From contig NZ_CP056199.1 in assembly GCF_013782625.1 (NCBI RefSeq), forward strand, positions 1,196,588 through 1,260,587: a stretch of 64,000 nucleotides of DNA. The letters run 5' to 3'. Source of the DNA: Enterobacter sp. RHBSTW-00994 (GTDB lineage: Bacteria; Pseudomonadota; Gammaproteobacteria; Enterobacterales; Enterobacteriaceae). Made by a program: the position numbers and the translations under genes. This document shows, in pieces, positions 36,573 through 46,222 of the stretch; positions within the stretch are counted from its first letter, which is position 1; every line of letters begins with the position of its first letter. Below the pieces are notes generated by a model. That model was not told where the DNA came from and ran no database searches. It saw nothing but the letters and a program-made list of their open reading frames with translations.

Positions 36573-38825
36573 TTAGAAGTGCGTGTTCACGCTCATGTAC
36601 CAGGTACGGCCCGGTTCATTGTAGGTGTACGCACCTGCGCCATACATATAAGCGCCGGTCGTGGTGTTCCCGGTGGTCTGGGCATTACCCGCACGCCACT
36701 GGCGTTTGTCGAAGACGTTATCCACGCCGCCAGTCAGACTGACGTTTTTGGTCACGTCCCAGGTCGCGCTCAGGCCAACGATGCTGTACGGGCTGACTTC
36801 ATCTTTCTCAGATCCCGTAACTGGCTTACCTTTGTAGTTGTATTTCTTCGGCTGCTGCTTGCCGTACCAGGTGAAGGTCGACTGCAGTGACACATCCTGT
36901 TGTACCTGCCAGCTCAGGGTTGAGTTCAGCGTGTACTCCGGAATGATCGACAGACGGTCACCAGTCTCCTTGTTCTTGCTTTGCAGCATGTAGGTGATGT
37001 TGTTAGTCCAGTTAACGGTCTCAGTCACTGGAATGTTCAGTGTACCTTCCAGACCTTCTACAACGGCTTTAGGCACGTTTTCCCACTGGTAAATATCGGT
37101 TTTCACTTTACCCAGGGATGTATTGCCAATTGGCGCGTAGCCCGCTTCAATTTTGTCGCGGTAGTCGTTACGGAACCAGGTCACACCGGCCAGCCAGCCG
37201 TCACGTTTGAACTCCAGACCAATCTCTTTGTTGATACTGGTTTCGGCTTTCAGGTCATCGTTACCCATCATGTAGCAGCCGGTGTTGTCGGCGCTGGCGT
37301 AGCAGCCCTGACCTTTGCTGTACAGCAGGTAGTTCGGGTTAGTCTGGTACAGGCTCGGTGCTTTGTATGCACGCGCAATGCCCATCTTCAGCGTGAAGTC
37401 ATCCCCCAGACCTTGTGAAAGGTTCAGGGACGGGCTCCAGTTGTTACCCACGATGGTGTGGTGATCGAAGCGCAGTGCCGGCGTCAGCATGGTGCTGTCG
37501 GTCAGCTCCATGTTGTTTTCAGCAAACAGAGAGAAGATTTCAGCCTGTGAATACGGGCTGCGATCGTCACTCATGCCAGGAATTGAACCGCCTTGCTGCG
37601 TCTGGGTATTGGAGGACATGTCCTTCATACGCTGCTGGTTCCATTCGGTTCCCAGCGTCAGGTTTTGATTAACCAGCAGTTCAAACGGCAGGCTAATTTC
37701 ACTGTGTAAGGTGACGTCGGACAGATCGGAATCGGTGAACTTGTTGCTGTTGAACAGCCCTTCAAGACCGCCTGCCAGGCCTTCGCCCAGACGTGAATTG
37801 CGGGTGTGTTCGTACTGCGCCCAGGTGCTGGAGGTGATACCGTTATCCCAGCCGCCATTCCAGGTCAGGGAGTAGTTCTGGCGATAAAGACGGTTGGTCT
37901 CTTTGCCGTAGTACTTCTTCACCAGGCCGCTTGAGCTGTTGTCGTTGTTGGTGTTCTGGGTATCGCCTGCGTACAGGTTATTCTGGCGGCTATAACCGGC
38001 TTCCAGTTCCAGAGACTGCATGGGCGCAAAGTCCCAACGCACAACGCCGTTAACGTCTTTGTTTTCTACCCCTTCACGGCCCGCAGGCAGCGTGTCGGCG
38101 TACATGCCTGTACGTTCAGACTGGTGACCGTCGTTAATGTCACGCGCATCGGCCTGGGTTTTGTCCAGGTTTCCGTACAGACGGAAGCTGAAATCGCCAC
38201 CCAATGGGCCATTCAGGCTGAAGTTGGTACGTTTGGTGGAGCCTTCGTCTTTATGTTCCGGCGCATTCAGGTAGGTGTTCCAGGAACCATGCCACTCGTT
38301 GCTCCCTTTTTTGGTGATGATGTTCACCACACCACCTGCTGCACCGTCACCGTAGCGTGCAGCTGCCGGGCCACGGATGACTTCAATGCGTTCGATCATC
38401 TCTGGCGGAACCCAGCCAGTATCGCCACGGGTATCGCGCTCGCCACGCCAGCCCAGACGGACAGAGTTACGGCTGGTTACCGGTTTACCGTCGATCAGAA
38501 TCAGGGTGTTTTCCGGGCCCATACCGCGAATATCGATCTGGCGGTTGTTGCCGCGCTGGCCGCTGGTGGAGTTACCGGTCAGGTTAACGCCTGGCATCGT
38601 GCGGATGATTTCGGCGACGTCACGGGCGGGAGGATTTTTACGGATCTCATCGGCGGTGATGGTGGAAACCCCCGGCGCCTGCAGATTCTGCTCGGCCGCG
38701 GTGATCACCATAGTGTCTTCATGTGCAGCACTGCTGGCAGTCTTGTCTTCCGCCATGGCTGGCAGCGCAACGCCGTAGATCCCTAAGTTGACCAGCAAGG
38801 CCAGGGAGTGAATCTTCTTATTCAT
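36573..38825 (-). CDS. fepA: FepA, TonB-dependent ferric enterobactin receptor
   Basis: A 750-aa outer-membrane receptor. The signal peptide MNKKIHSLALLVNLGIYGVALPAMA is followed by EDKTAS and the TonB box HEDTMVITAAEQ. The plug (PPARDVAEIIRTMPGVNLTGNSTSGQRGNNRQIDIRGMGPENTLILIDGKPV) and a 22-strand barrel ending in Phe (MSVNTHF) follow. The ATG at 38825 is used because the longer frame reaches into the promoter region and E. coli FepA begins MNKKIHSLALLVNLG. Divergent from fes, with Fur-box-like sequence in between. It imports Fe-enterobactin with energy from TonB-ExbBD. Confidence 0.97.
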   Translation of the reverse strand: MNKKIHSLALLVNLGIYGVALPAMAEDKTASSAAHEDTMVITAAEQNLQAPGVSTITADEIRKNPPARDVAEIIRTMPGVNLTGNSTSGQRGNNRQIDIRGMGPENTLILIDGKPVTSRNSVRLGWRGERDTRGDTGWVPPEMIERIEVIRGPAAARYGDGAAGGVVNIITKKGSNEWHGSWNTYLNAPEHKDEGSTKRTNFSLNGPLGGDFSFRLYGNLDKTQADARDINDGHQSERTGMYADTLPAGREGVENKDVNGVVRWDFAPMQSLELEAGYSRQNNLYAGDTQNTNNDNSSSGLVKKYYGKETNRLYRQNYSLTWNGGWDNGITSSTWAQYEHTRNSRLGEGLAGGLEGLFNSNKFTDSDLSDVTLHSEISLPFELLVNQNLTLGTEWNQQRMKDMSSNTQTQQGGSIPGMSDDRSPYSQAEIFSLFAENNMELTDSTMLTPALRFDHHTIVGNNWSPSLNLSQGLGDDFTLKMGIARAYKAPSLYQTNPNYLLYSKGQGCYASADNTGCYMMGNDDLKAETSINKEIGLEFKRDGWLAGVTWFRNDYRDKIEAGYAPIGNTSLGKVKTDIYQWENVPKAVVEGLEGTLNIPVTETVNWTNNITYMLQSKNKETGDRLSIIPEYTLNSTLSWQVQQDVSLQSTFTWYGKQQPKKYNYKGKPVTGSEKDEVSPYSIVGLSATWDVTKNVSLTGGVDNVFDKRQWRAGNAQTTGNTTTGAYMYGAGAYTYNEPGRTWYMSVNTHF

Positions 38826-38850
38826 TGTACGTCCTGCTTTTCGTTGCCGC

Positions 38851-38890
38851 ATCCTCCTGGCTCCATTCCCGAAGGGGAGAGGAGGCGGCA
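38851..38890. repeat. Palindromic repeat upstream of fepA
   Basis: CCTCCTGGCTCCATTCCC-GAA-GGGGAGAGGAGG forms an imperfect hairpin 26 bp upstream of the fepA start. It resembles the other GGGAGAGG repeats but is in the 5' untranslated region, so it may influence fepA translation or RNA stability. Confidence 0.45.
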
Positions 38891-38993
38891 TGTTGTCACC
38901 CGCATTTTGCGTAAGCAGCTCTGTCCTCGAGCGCACACAATGCATGGCATGGTTATTTTATGAGCGCGCTTCCCACAGCGCGGGCACTACGCT

Positions 38994-39015
38994 ATTGCAA
39001 ATGCAAATAGTTATC
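38994..39015. promoter_or_regulatory. Fur box, fepA-fes divergent promoter
   Basis: On the minus strand this reads GATAACTATTTGCATTTGC, the Fur site I recall for the E. coli fepA-fes control region. An adjacent AATAATATTATC (39016-39027) may extend it. It is placed for iron-dependent repression of both divergent genes. Confidence 0.85.
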
Positions 39016-39080
39016 AATAATATTATCAATAAATTTTGTCTTGTAACAAAAAAAGACGTGTTAAACATGAGGTTATAAGG

Positions 39081-40286
39081 GTGACGGCGTTAACAACGGG
39101 AAGTGATGACTGGTGGCAGTCGAAAAAGGGTCCCGAATGGGTGCGTGAACAGGATACGTATCGCGTCACCTTCTGGTGGCGTGACCCGGCAGGCACTGCG
39201 AAGTCATCCAGCGTGAAACGGGTCTGGCTCTACATTACTGGCGTGACCGATCACCACCAGAATGCCCGCCCGCAGTCCCTTGAGCGTATTCCTGATACCG
39301 ACGTCTGGCAGTGGCAGGGCGAATTCAGCCCGGAATGGCGCGGTAGCTACTGCTTTATCCCCTCTGAAAACGAACAGGATTTTGCCGAAGTGGTCTTTGA
39401 CGGCGAACGGCCAGACCGCGTCGCGCTCCGCGAGGGCTGGCGTAAACTGCTGCCAGATGCGATTGCCGATCCGTTAAATCCACAGCACTGGCGGGGTGGG
39501 CGCGGTCATCCTGTCTCCGCACTGGAGATGCCCGAAGCTCCCCTTCAGCCAGGCTGGAACAAACCTGATACCCCGTACTCACCTCCACATTGCCTGACCT
39601 GGCACAGCGTACGTCTGGGCAATACCCGACGCGTCTGGATTTTTACCACCGGCGATGACCACCCTGAATCCCGTCCACTGGCGGTGCTGCTCGACGGGCA
39701 ATTCTGGGCCGAAAGTATGCCCGTGTGGCCGGCGCTGTCGGCGTTAACCGAAGAGGGAAAATTACCGTCTGCGGTGTATGTGCTAATCGATGTGATTGAT
39801 ACGCCGCACCGCAGCCACGAACTGCCCTGTAATCCTGACTTCTGGCTTGCGGTACAGGAAGAGTTGCTCCCGCTCGTGCGCAGCACCACGCTGTTTAGCG
39901 ACCGTGCCGATCGGACTGTGGTGGCAGGGCAAAGTTTTGGCGGGCTCTCATCGTTGTATGCTGGTCTTAACTGGCCGCAGCGTTTTGGCTGCGTACTTAG
40001 CCAGTCAGGATCTTACTGGTGGCCGCATCGCGGTACACAGCAGGACGGTCTGCTTATCGAACAACTTAAAGCGGGTGAAAAAACCGCACACGGACTGCGC
40101 ATTGTCCTTGAGGCAGGCCGCAATGAGCCGCTGATTTTCCGCGCTAATCAGGCGATTTACGCCCAACTACAACACACACAGCAACCGGTTATCTGGCGTC
40201 AGGTTGACGGCGGACACGATGCGCTTTGCTGGCGCGGTGGGCTGACGCAGGGGCTTATGACCCTCTGGCAGCCGCTTATTCAATAA
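39081..40286 (+). CDS. fes: Fes, enterochelin (ferric enterobactin) esterase
   Basis: A 401-aa cytoplasmic alpha/beta-hydrolase that cleaves ferric enterobactin to free the iron. The nucleophile is in VVAGQSFGGLSSLYAGL (GxSxG) and the catalytic His in VDGGHDALCW. The N-terminal VTFWWRDPAG and ITGVTDHHQN, and the WRGSYCFIP segment, are those of E. coli Fes. The start is GTG at 39081 (MTALTTGSDDWWQSK) with GAGG upstream; an ATG at 39036 is in frame but its extension has no homology to Fes. First gene of fes-ybdZ-entF. Confidence 0.95.
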   Translation: MTALTTGSDDWWQSKKGPEWVREQDTYRVTFWWRDPAGTAKSSSVKRVWLYITGVTDHHQNARPQSLERIPDTDVWQWQGEFSPEWRGSYCFIPSENEQDFAEVVFDGERPDRVALREGWRKLLPDAIADPLNPQHWRGGRGHPVSALEMPEAPLQPGWNKPDTPYSPPHCLTWHSVRLGNTRRVWIFTTGDDHPESRPLAVLLDGQFWAESMPVWPALSALTEEGKLPSAVYVLIDVIDTPHRSHELPCNPDFWLAVQEELLPLVRSTTLFSDRADRTVVAGQSFGGLSSLYAGLNWPQRFGCVLSQSGSYWWPHRGTQQDGLLIEQLKAGEKTAHGLRIVLEAGRNEPLIFRANQAIYAQLQHTQQPVIWRQVDGGHDALCWRGGLTQGLMTLWQPLIQ

Positions 40287-40297
40287 CGGAGTCTGGT

Positions 40298-40510
40298 ATG
40301 GAATTCAGTAATCCTTTCGATAATCCGCAGGGACAGTTCGCTATTTTGTGCAACGAGCAGGCGCAATACAGCCTGTGGCCGCAGCAGTGTGCATTGCCTG
40401 CTGGCTGGCGTGTGGTTTGCGAACCCGAGTCACAGGAAGCCTGCCAGCAGTGGCTGGCCGATAACTGGCGGACACTCGAACCTTCTCATTTTGCGAGGGA
40501 ACACGCATGA
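40298..40510 (+). CDS. ybdZ: YbdZ, MbtH-like NRPS accessory protein
   Basis: A 70-aa protein of the MbtH family, which binds and activates the adenylation domain of EntF. NPFDNPQGQFAILCNEQAQYSLWP and PAGWRVVCEPESQEACQQWLADNW carry the conserved Asn, Glu-Gln, Ser, Trp and Pro pattern. GGAG precedes the ATG at 40298. It overlaps entF by 4 bp, so the two are translationally coupled. Confidence 0.95.
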   Translation: MEFSNPFDNPQGQFAILCNEQAQYSLWPQQCALPAGWRVVCEPESQEACQQWLADNWRTLEPSHFAREHA

Positions 40511-43500
40511 GCCAGCATCTTCCTCTTGTCGCCGCCCAGCCGGGTATCTGGATGGCGGAGCAGCTTTCCACATTGCCGAATGCCTGGAGCGTGGCGCACT
40601 ACGTTGAACTGAAGGGCGATATTGATGCCCCGTTACTGGCTAAAGCGATTGTCGCGGGCATGATGCAGGCTGACACGCTGCGCACGCGCTTCATGGAAGA
40701 TAACGGTGAGGTGTGGCAGTGGGTTGATGCAGCCATGACATTGCCGGAACCGTCTGTCGTTGTGGTCGACTCACATGACGCCGCTGTAGCACTGATGGAG
40801 GCCGATCTCAGTCAGAATCTGCGGGTGGACGGTGGGCAGCCACTGGCATTTCATCAATTGATTCAGGTCGATAATCAACGCTGGTACTGGTATCAGCGTT
40901 ATCACCATTTAGTGGTGGATGGCTTCAGTTTTCCGGCAATTACCCGCCAGATCACCACGATTTATACCGCCTGGCGTAACCGGCAGCCAACACCGGATTC
41001 CCCGTTTACCCCTTTTTCCGATGTGGTGGAAGAGTATCAGCACTATCGCAACAGCGAAGCGTATCAGCGGGATAGGGCATTCTGGGCGGAGCAGCGTAAG
41101 CAACTTCCCCCACCGGTTTCACTTTCAGCCACGCCGTTGCCGGGGCGTGCTGCGACAACCGATATCCTGCGCCTGAAAGTCACCGCTGACAGCCGGGCTT
41201 TTAGCCAACTTTCGCAGGCGGCCGGACAGGTGCAGCGTACCGATCTGGCGCTCGCGCTGGTGGCTCTGTGGCTGGGACGGTTAACCGGAAGGCTGGACTA
41301 TGCCGCCGGGTTTATCTTTATGCGCCGGATGGGCTCCGCAGCATTAACCGCAACGGGGCCGGTGCTCAACGTGCTGCCGCTGGCGGTGAACATTGTTCCC
41401 CAGGAAAGCCTGCCGGAGCTGGCGCTACGTCTTGCAAATCAGCTTAAAAAAATGCGCCGTCATCAGCGTTATGATGCGGAGCAGATTGTTCGCGACAGCG
41501 GACGTGCAGCAGGGGATGAGGCGCTGTTTGGTCCGGTGCTTAACGTCAAAGTATTTGATTATCAGTTGGATATCGACGGTGTTGAGGCGATTACCCATAC
41601 GCTGGCGACCGGTCCGGTTAACGATCTGGAACTGGCACTGTTCCCGGATGAACAGGGCGGTTTAAGCATTGAAATCCTTGCTAACAAACAGCGTTACGAT
41701 GAAGTGACGTTGACTCGCCACGTTGCGCGTCTGAACGCCATGCTGGCGCAGTTTGCCGCAGATCCTGGCCTGCGCTGTGGCGAGGTTGAAACGGTTTCTG
41801 TGCAAGAGTATCAGCAACTGGAACGCATTAACGATACAGGGATGATGTTACCGTCCACCACGCTTGCCCAACTGGTGGCTGAACAGGCACAGAAAACGCC
41901 GGATGCCCCTGCACTTGCTGACGCCCATACTGAACTGACCTACCGCCAGATGCGCGAGCAGGTTATTGCTCTCGCATCGCACCTGCGTGAGCGCGGGGTG
42001 AAACCGGGGGATAGCGTTGCGGTTGCACTGCCGCGTTCAGTATTCCTGACGCTGGCGCTGCATGGCATTGTGGAGGCGGGGGCGGCCTGGCTGCCGCTGG
42101 ATACGGGTTATCCTGACGATCGCCTGCGTATGATGCTGGAGGATGCAAAACCCTCTTTGCTCATCACCACGCCGGATCAACTTCCACGCTTTAGCGATCT
42201 GCCGGTTGAAAACCTCTGCTACCACGCACTGCTCCCTGTCGCCGGAAGCGAACCGTTGCATCTGGCGACGCCGGAACAGACGGCCTACATCATCTTTACC
42301 TCAGGCTCGACGGGCCGCCCGAAAGGCGTGATGGTGGGGCAAACCGCCATCGTCAACCGTCTGCTGTGGATGCAGGATCACTACCCGCTGGATGCCAGCG
42401 ATGTTGTTGCGCAGAAAACGCCGTGCAGTTTTGATGTGTCGGTATGGGAGTTTTGGTGGCCATTTATCGCGGGCGCGAAACTGGTGATGGCGGAGCCTGA
42501 AGCACACCGCGATCCGCAGGCGATGCAGAGTTTCTTTGCGCAATACGGCGTGACCACGACTCACTTTGTGCCATCGATGCTGGCGGCGTTTGTCACCTCG
42601 CTCACGCCGGAAAATACCGACTGCTGTCAGACGCTGAAGCAGGTCTTTTGCAGCGGGGAAGCTTTGCCAACCGGGTTGTGCCGCGAGTGGGAACAGCTTA
42701 CCCATGCGCCGCTGCACAATCTCTACGGCCCAACGGAAGCCGCCGTCGATGTGAGCTGGTATCCCGCTTTTGGTGCTGAGCTGGCAGCGGTGGAAGGCAA
42801 TAGCGTGCCGATTGGTTTCCCGGTGTGGAACACCGGTTTGCGTATTCTGGATGCCATGATGCGTCCTGTTCCGTTTGGCGTAGCTGGGGATCTTTACCTC
42901 ACCGGTATTCAGCTGGCGCAGGGATATCTGGGACGCCCGGATCTGACCGCCAGCCGTTTTATCGCCGATCCGTTTGCGCCTGGTGAACGCATGTATCGCA
43001 CAGGGGATGTCGCCCGCTGGCTGGACAACGGCGCAGTGGAATACCTTGGTCGTAGCGACGATCAACTGAAAATTCGTGGTCAGCGTATTGAGCTTGGTGA
43101 AATCGACCGCGCGATGCTCGCGTTGCCGGATGTGGCGCAGGCCGTGGCGCATGCCTGCGTGTTTAACCAGGCGGCGGCAACGGGCGGCGATGCACGTCAG
43201 CTGGTCGGGTACGTGGTGTCTGAATCCGGTTTACCGCTGGATCGTGACGCCCTGCTGGAATTACTCAAAGCACAGCTGCCGCCGCATATGGTTCCGGTGG
43301 TGTTGTTACAAATTAGCGCCTTACCGCTGAGTGCTAACGGTAAGCTCGACCGCAAAGCGCTGCCGCTCCCCGAACTGACCCGTAAAACCTCTGGTCGCGC
43401 GCCAGAGACAGAAACTGAGATGGCCGTAGCGCAGGCATTTTCTGCCCTGCTGGGATGTGACATCAGCGATATCGAGGCCGATTTCTTTGCCCTCGGCGGG

Positions 43501-44367
43501 CACTCGTTGCTGGCAATGCGCCTGGCCGCTCAGCTTAGCCGCGTATTCTCCCGCAAAGTGACGCCGGGGCAAATTATGGTCGCTTCCACGGTCAGTAAAC
43601 TGAGTGCGTTGCTGGGGGGGCAAATGAGCGAAGAACAGGCGCAACGTCTGGGGTTCGAAACCCTTCTGCCACTGCGCGAGAGCAATGGTGCGACGCTGTT
43701 CTGCTTCCATCCCGCTTCAGGTTTCGCCTGGCAGTTCAGCGTACTGGCGCGGTATCTGAACCCGCGCTGGTCGATCATTGGTATTCAGTCTCCGCGTCCG
43801 GACGGGCCGATGGAGCAGTGTGCAACACTTGATGATGTCATTGAACGTCACCTGGCGACACTGCGTGAACAGCAGCCACGAGGGCCGTATTATCTGTTCG
43901 GCTATTCACTTGGCGGCACGCTGGCGCAAGGCATTGCCGCTCGCTTATGTGCGCAGGGTGAACGTGTCGCGTTTCTCGGTTTGCTGGATACCTGGCCGCC
44001 GGAAACGCAAAACTGGGCCGAAAAAGAGGCTAATGGTCTTGATCCGGAGGTGCTGGCGGAAATCGAACGTGAACGTCAGGCGTTTATTGCCGCGCAGCAG
44101 GGGCAAGGTTCCAGCGAGCTGTTTAACGCCATTGAAGGCAACTATGCTGATGCGGTGCGGCTGCTCACCACGGCGCACAGCGCACGCTTTGATGGCAAAG
44201 CGACGCTGTTTGTCGCCGAACGGACACGAACGATGGAGCCGCAGGTAGCCTGGACGCCGTGGGTGGGTGAGTTAGAGGTTTACAGCCAGGATTGTGCCCA
44301 CGTGGATATCATTTCACCGCAGGCATTTGAATCGATTGGACCGGTGCTACAGGAAATATTGGGGTAG
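40507..44367 (+). CDS. entF: EntF, enterobactin synthase component F (NRPS)
   Basis: A 1286-aa serine-activating peptide synthetase with domains condensation, adenylation, carrier and thioesterase. The condensation motif HHLVVDG is at residues 133-139. Adenylation motif TSGSTGRPKG starts at 598, and NLYGPTEAAVD and YRTGDVARW follow. The carrier motif GGHSLLAM places the phosphopantetheine Ser at 1000. The thioesterase has GYSLGG (Ser1134), Asp1161 and His1265 as the triad. It condenses 2,3-dihydroxybenzoyl-EntB with serine and cyclises the trimer to enterobactin. The length matches E. coli EntF (about 1293). No fepE follows, unlike E. coli. Confidence 0.97.
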   Translation: MSQHLPLVAAQPGIWMAEQLSTLPNAWSVAHYVELKGDIDAPLLAKAIVAGMMQADTLRTRFMEDNGEVWQWVDAAMTLPEPSVVVVDSHDAAVALMEADLSQNLRVDGGQPLAFHQLIQVDNQRWYWYQRYHHLVVDGFSFPAITRQITTIYTAWRNRQPTPDSPFTPFSDVVEEYQHYRNSEAYQRDRAFWAEQRKQLPPPVSLSATPLPGRAATTDILRLKVTADSRAFSQLSQAAGQVQRTDLALALVALWLGRLTGRLDYAAGFIFMRRMGSAALTATGPVLNVLPLAVNIVPQESLPELALRLANQLKKMRRHQRYDAEQIVRDSGRAAGDEALFGPVLNVKVFDYQLDIDGVEAITHTLATGPVNDLELALFPDEQGGLSIEILANKQRYDEVTLTRHVARLNAMLAQFAADPGLRCGEVETVSVQEYQQLERINDTGMMLPSTTLAQLVAEQAQKTPDAPALADAHTELTYRQMREQVIALASHLRERGVKPGDSVAVALPRSVFLTLALHGIVEAGAAWLPLDTGYPDDRLRMMLEDAKPSLLITTPDQLPRFSDLPVENLCYHALLPVAGSEPLHLATPEQTAYIIFTSGSTGRPKGVMVGQTAIVNRLLWMQDHYPLDASDVVAQKTPCSFDVSVWEFWWPFIAGAKLVMAEPEAHRDPQAMQSFFAQYGVTTTHFVPSMLAAFVTSLTPENTDCCQTLKQVFCSGEALPTGLCREWEQLTHAPLHNLYGPTEAAVDVSWYPAFGAELAAVEGNSVPIGFPVWNTGLRILDAMMRPVPFGVAGDLYLTGIQLAQGYLGRPDLTASRFIADPFAPGERMYRTGDVARWLDNGAVEYLGRSDDQLKIRGQRIELGEIDRAMLALPDVAQAVAHACVFNQAAATGGDARQLVGYVVSESGLPLDRDALLELLKAQLPPHMVPVVLLQISALPLSANGKLDRKALPLPELTRKTSGRAPETETEMAVAQAFSALLGCDISDIEADFFALGGHSLLAMRLAAQLSRVFSRKVTPGQIMVASTVSKLSALLGGQMSEEQAQRLGFETLLPLRESNGATLFCFHPASGFAWQFSVLARYLNPRWSIIGIQSPRPDGPMEQCATLDDVIERHLATLREQQPRGPYYLFGYSLGGTLAQGIAARLCAQGERVAFLGLLDTWPPETQNWAEKEANGLDPEVLAEIERERQAFIAAQQGQGSSELFNAIEGNYADAVRLLTTAHSARFDGKATLFVAERTRTMEPQVAWTPWVGELEVYSQDCAHVDIISPQAFESIGPVLQEILG

Positions 44368-44373
44368 TGTAAA

Positions 44374-44436
44374 TGCCCCTCGCCCTGTGGGTGAGGGGAG
44401 GATTTGATGTCTTCTCTCATAGGGAGAGGGCATCAA
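44374..44436. terminator. Paired palindromes between entF and fepC
   Basis: Two hairpins lie in the 65-bp gap between convergent genes: CCCCTCGCCCTGTGGGTGAGGGG (44377-44399) and TTGATGTCTTCTC...GGGAGAGGGCATCAA (44404-44435). The second reaches three bases into the end of fepC. Together they can stop transcription from both sides. Confidence 0.6.
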
Positions 44437-45233
44437 ACCGCACGTCTGCCCAACGGCACAACTAGCGGCGTACCCGCCACCGGATCGTCAATAATCATGC
44501 AACGCATACCGTAGATCCGCTCGATTAACTCCGGGGTGACAATCTCTTTTGGTGCACCTTCCGCCACAATGTTTCCGTCGCGCAGGGCGATGAGGTGTGT
44601 CGCATAACGGCAGGCCTGGTTTAAATCATGCAGCACTGCGGCCAGCGTATAGCCTCGCGTGCGGTTGAGATCGCTCAGCAGTTCCAGTAAATCAATCTGA
44701 TGACTGATATCAAGCCAGGTCGTCGGCTCGTCCAGCAGCATGATCGAGGTTTCCTGCGCCAGCACCATCGCGATCCATGCGCGCTGGCGTTGTCCGCCGG
44801 AAAGCGTATCCACACTCTGCGCGGCAAGGTCGACAATACCCGTAGCCTGCATTGCCCGGTTGACGGCCTCTTCATCCTCTGTGCGCCAGCGGGTAAACAG
44901 CGGCTGATGCGGATAACGCCCTCGCGCGACCAGCTCCTGTACGGTGATATCACCCGGTGTCGTGGCGTTTTGCGCCAGTAACCCAATACGACGCGCCACC
45001 TCTTTGCTGGCGAAGCGCTGGATCTGCTCCCCATCGAGAAAGACGCTGCCGTGTGTCGGGGTCATCAGACGGCTCAGGGTTCGCAGCAGGGTCGATTTAC
45101 CGCAGCCGTTCGGGCCGATAATCGCCGTAAAATGCCCTTCCGGAATGGCGACGGTTAAATCACGGGCGACGGTTTTTTTGCCGTAGCCGAGGGTCAGTTT
45201 TTCGCCGCGCAAGCGGGTTGCGAAATCGGTCAT
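44433..45233 (-). CDS. fepC: FepC, ferric enterobactin ABC transporter ATPase
   Basis: A 266-aa ATPase that powers FepDG. Walker A GPNGCGKSTLL, signature LSGGQRQRAWIAM, Walker B IMLLDEPTTWLD and switch His in VLHDLNQ are intact. The ATG at 45233 (MTDFATRLRGEKLTLGYG) overlaps the fepG stop by 4 bp; the frame continues upstream to 45374, but that extension lies within fepG. Last gene of fepD-fepG-fepC. Confidence 0.96.
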   Translation of the reverse strand: MTDFATRLRGEKLTLGYGKKTVARDLTVAIPEGHFTAIIGPNGCGKSTLLRTLSRLMTPTHGSVFLDGEQIQRFASKEVARRIGLLAQNATTPGDITVQELVARGRYPHQPLFTRWRTEDEEAVNRAMQATGIVDLAAQSVDTLSGGQRQRAWIAMVLAQETSIMLLDEPTTWLDISHQIDLLELLSDLNRTRGYTLAAVLHDLNQACRYATHLIALRDGNIVAEGAPKEIVTPELIERIYGMRCMIIDDPVAGTPLVVPLGRRAV

Positions 45234-46222
45234 TTCTTGCGTGACTCCTGAACTAACAAGACGATGAGGTAAATGCCACCGAGGCTGACTGTCACAACCC
45301 CGACCGGTAGCTGATAAGGCATGAACAACTGCTGGGCACAGAGGTCCGCGGCCAGTAGCAACAGTGCGCCGCACAACGCCGCCTGGGTTAAGCCCCAGCG
45401 GGCTGTGCCGCTAATGCGGCGCGCAATATGCGGCGCAACCAGCGCGATAAAGGAGATAGGGCCGGCAATGGCGGTGGAGGCGGCGGTCAGTAATACGGCC
45501 ACCAGCATGAGCGTCAAACGCGAGCGCTCAACGCCCACACCCAGGGCACAGGCGCTGTCATCACCCATCTCCAGCAGACGCATACGACGTACCAGCAGCA
45601 GTGCGCCGATAAACATCAACAAAATTAGCGGTGCGGCGGGCCAGGTTTTACCCCACGTCAGGCCATTGAGTGAACCGGCATACCACAGCCCGGCGGAGAG
45701 TGCGGTTTCCAGCGATGCCTGCAACAAAAGCCAGGTGTTAAAGGCCATCAGCATCGCGCGAATACCAATCCCGATAATGATCAGGCGGAAGGTGTCGATG
45801 CCGTTGCGCCAGGCAAGCGCCCAGATGACCAGCGATGTTAAAATGCCGCCGGCCATCGCCGTAAAGGTAATGGCCGCCAGGTGTTGACCAAACAGCACCA
45901 TCGCCACCAGCACGCCGCTCCAGGCTCCCGTATTGAGACCCATCACATCCGGGCTGCCGAGCGGGTTGCGCATCAGCGACTGGAATATTGCGCCGCTGAC
46001 GCCGAGCGCGGCGCCCACCAGAATGGCCATCGTCACGCGCGGCAGTCGCCATTCCGTCACCACCATCGTGATATTGCGCGGTGCACTGCCGATGAGGGCG
46101 TTAAAGACCTGGCTGAAATCAAGCATCACTGCGCCGCTGCACAGGCTCCAGACGGCGACCAGAACAATGGCGATCGCCAGCAGAGATACGCTGGTGACTA
46201 AACGACGGGACGGGGCCATCAT
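45230..46222 (-). CDS. fepG: FepG, ferric enterobactin ABC transporter permease
   Basis: A 330-aa FecCD/BtuC-type permease with about ten helices. Motifs: EWRLPRVTMAILVGAALGVSGAIFQSLMRNPLGSPDVMGLNTGAW near the N terminus, and GPISFIALVAPHIARRISGTARW. It overlaps fepD by 4 bp and fepC by 4 bp. It pairs with FepD to move Fe-enterobactin across the inner membrane. Confidence 0.96.
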   Translation of the reverse strand: MMAPSRRLVTSVSLLAIAIVLVAVWSLCSGAVMLDFSQVFNALIGSAPRNITMVVTEWRLPRVTMAILVGAALGVSGAIFQSLMRNPLGSPDVMGLNTGAWSGVLVAMVLFGQHLAAITFTAMAGGILTSLVIWALAWRNGIDTFRLIIIGIGIRAMLMAFNTWLLLQASLETALSAGLWYAGSLNGLTWGKTWPAAPLILLMFIGALLLVRRMRLLEMGDDSACALGVGVERSRLTLMLVAVLLTAASTAIAGPISFIALVAPHIARRISGTARWGLTQAALCGALLLLAADLCAQQLFMPYQLPVGVVTVSLGGIYLIVLLVQESRKK

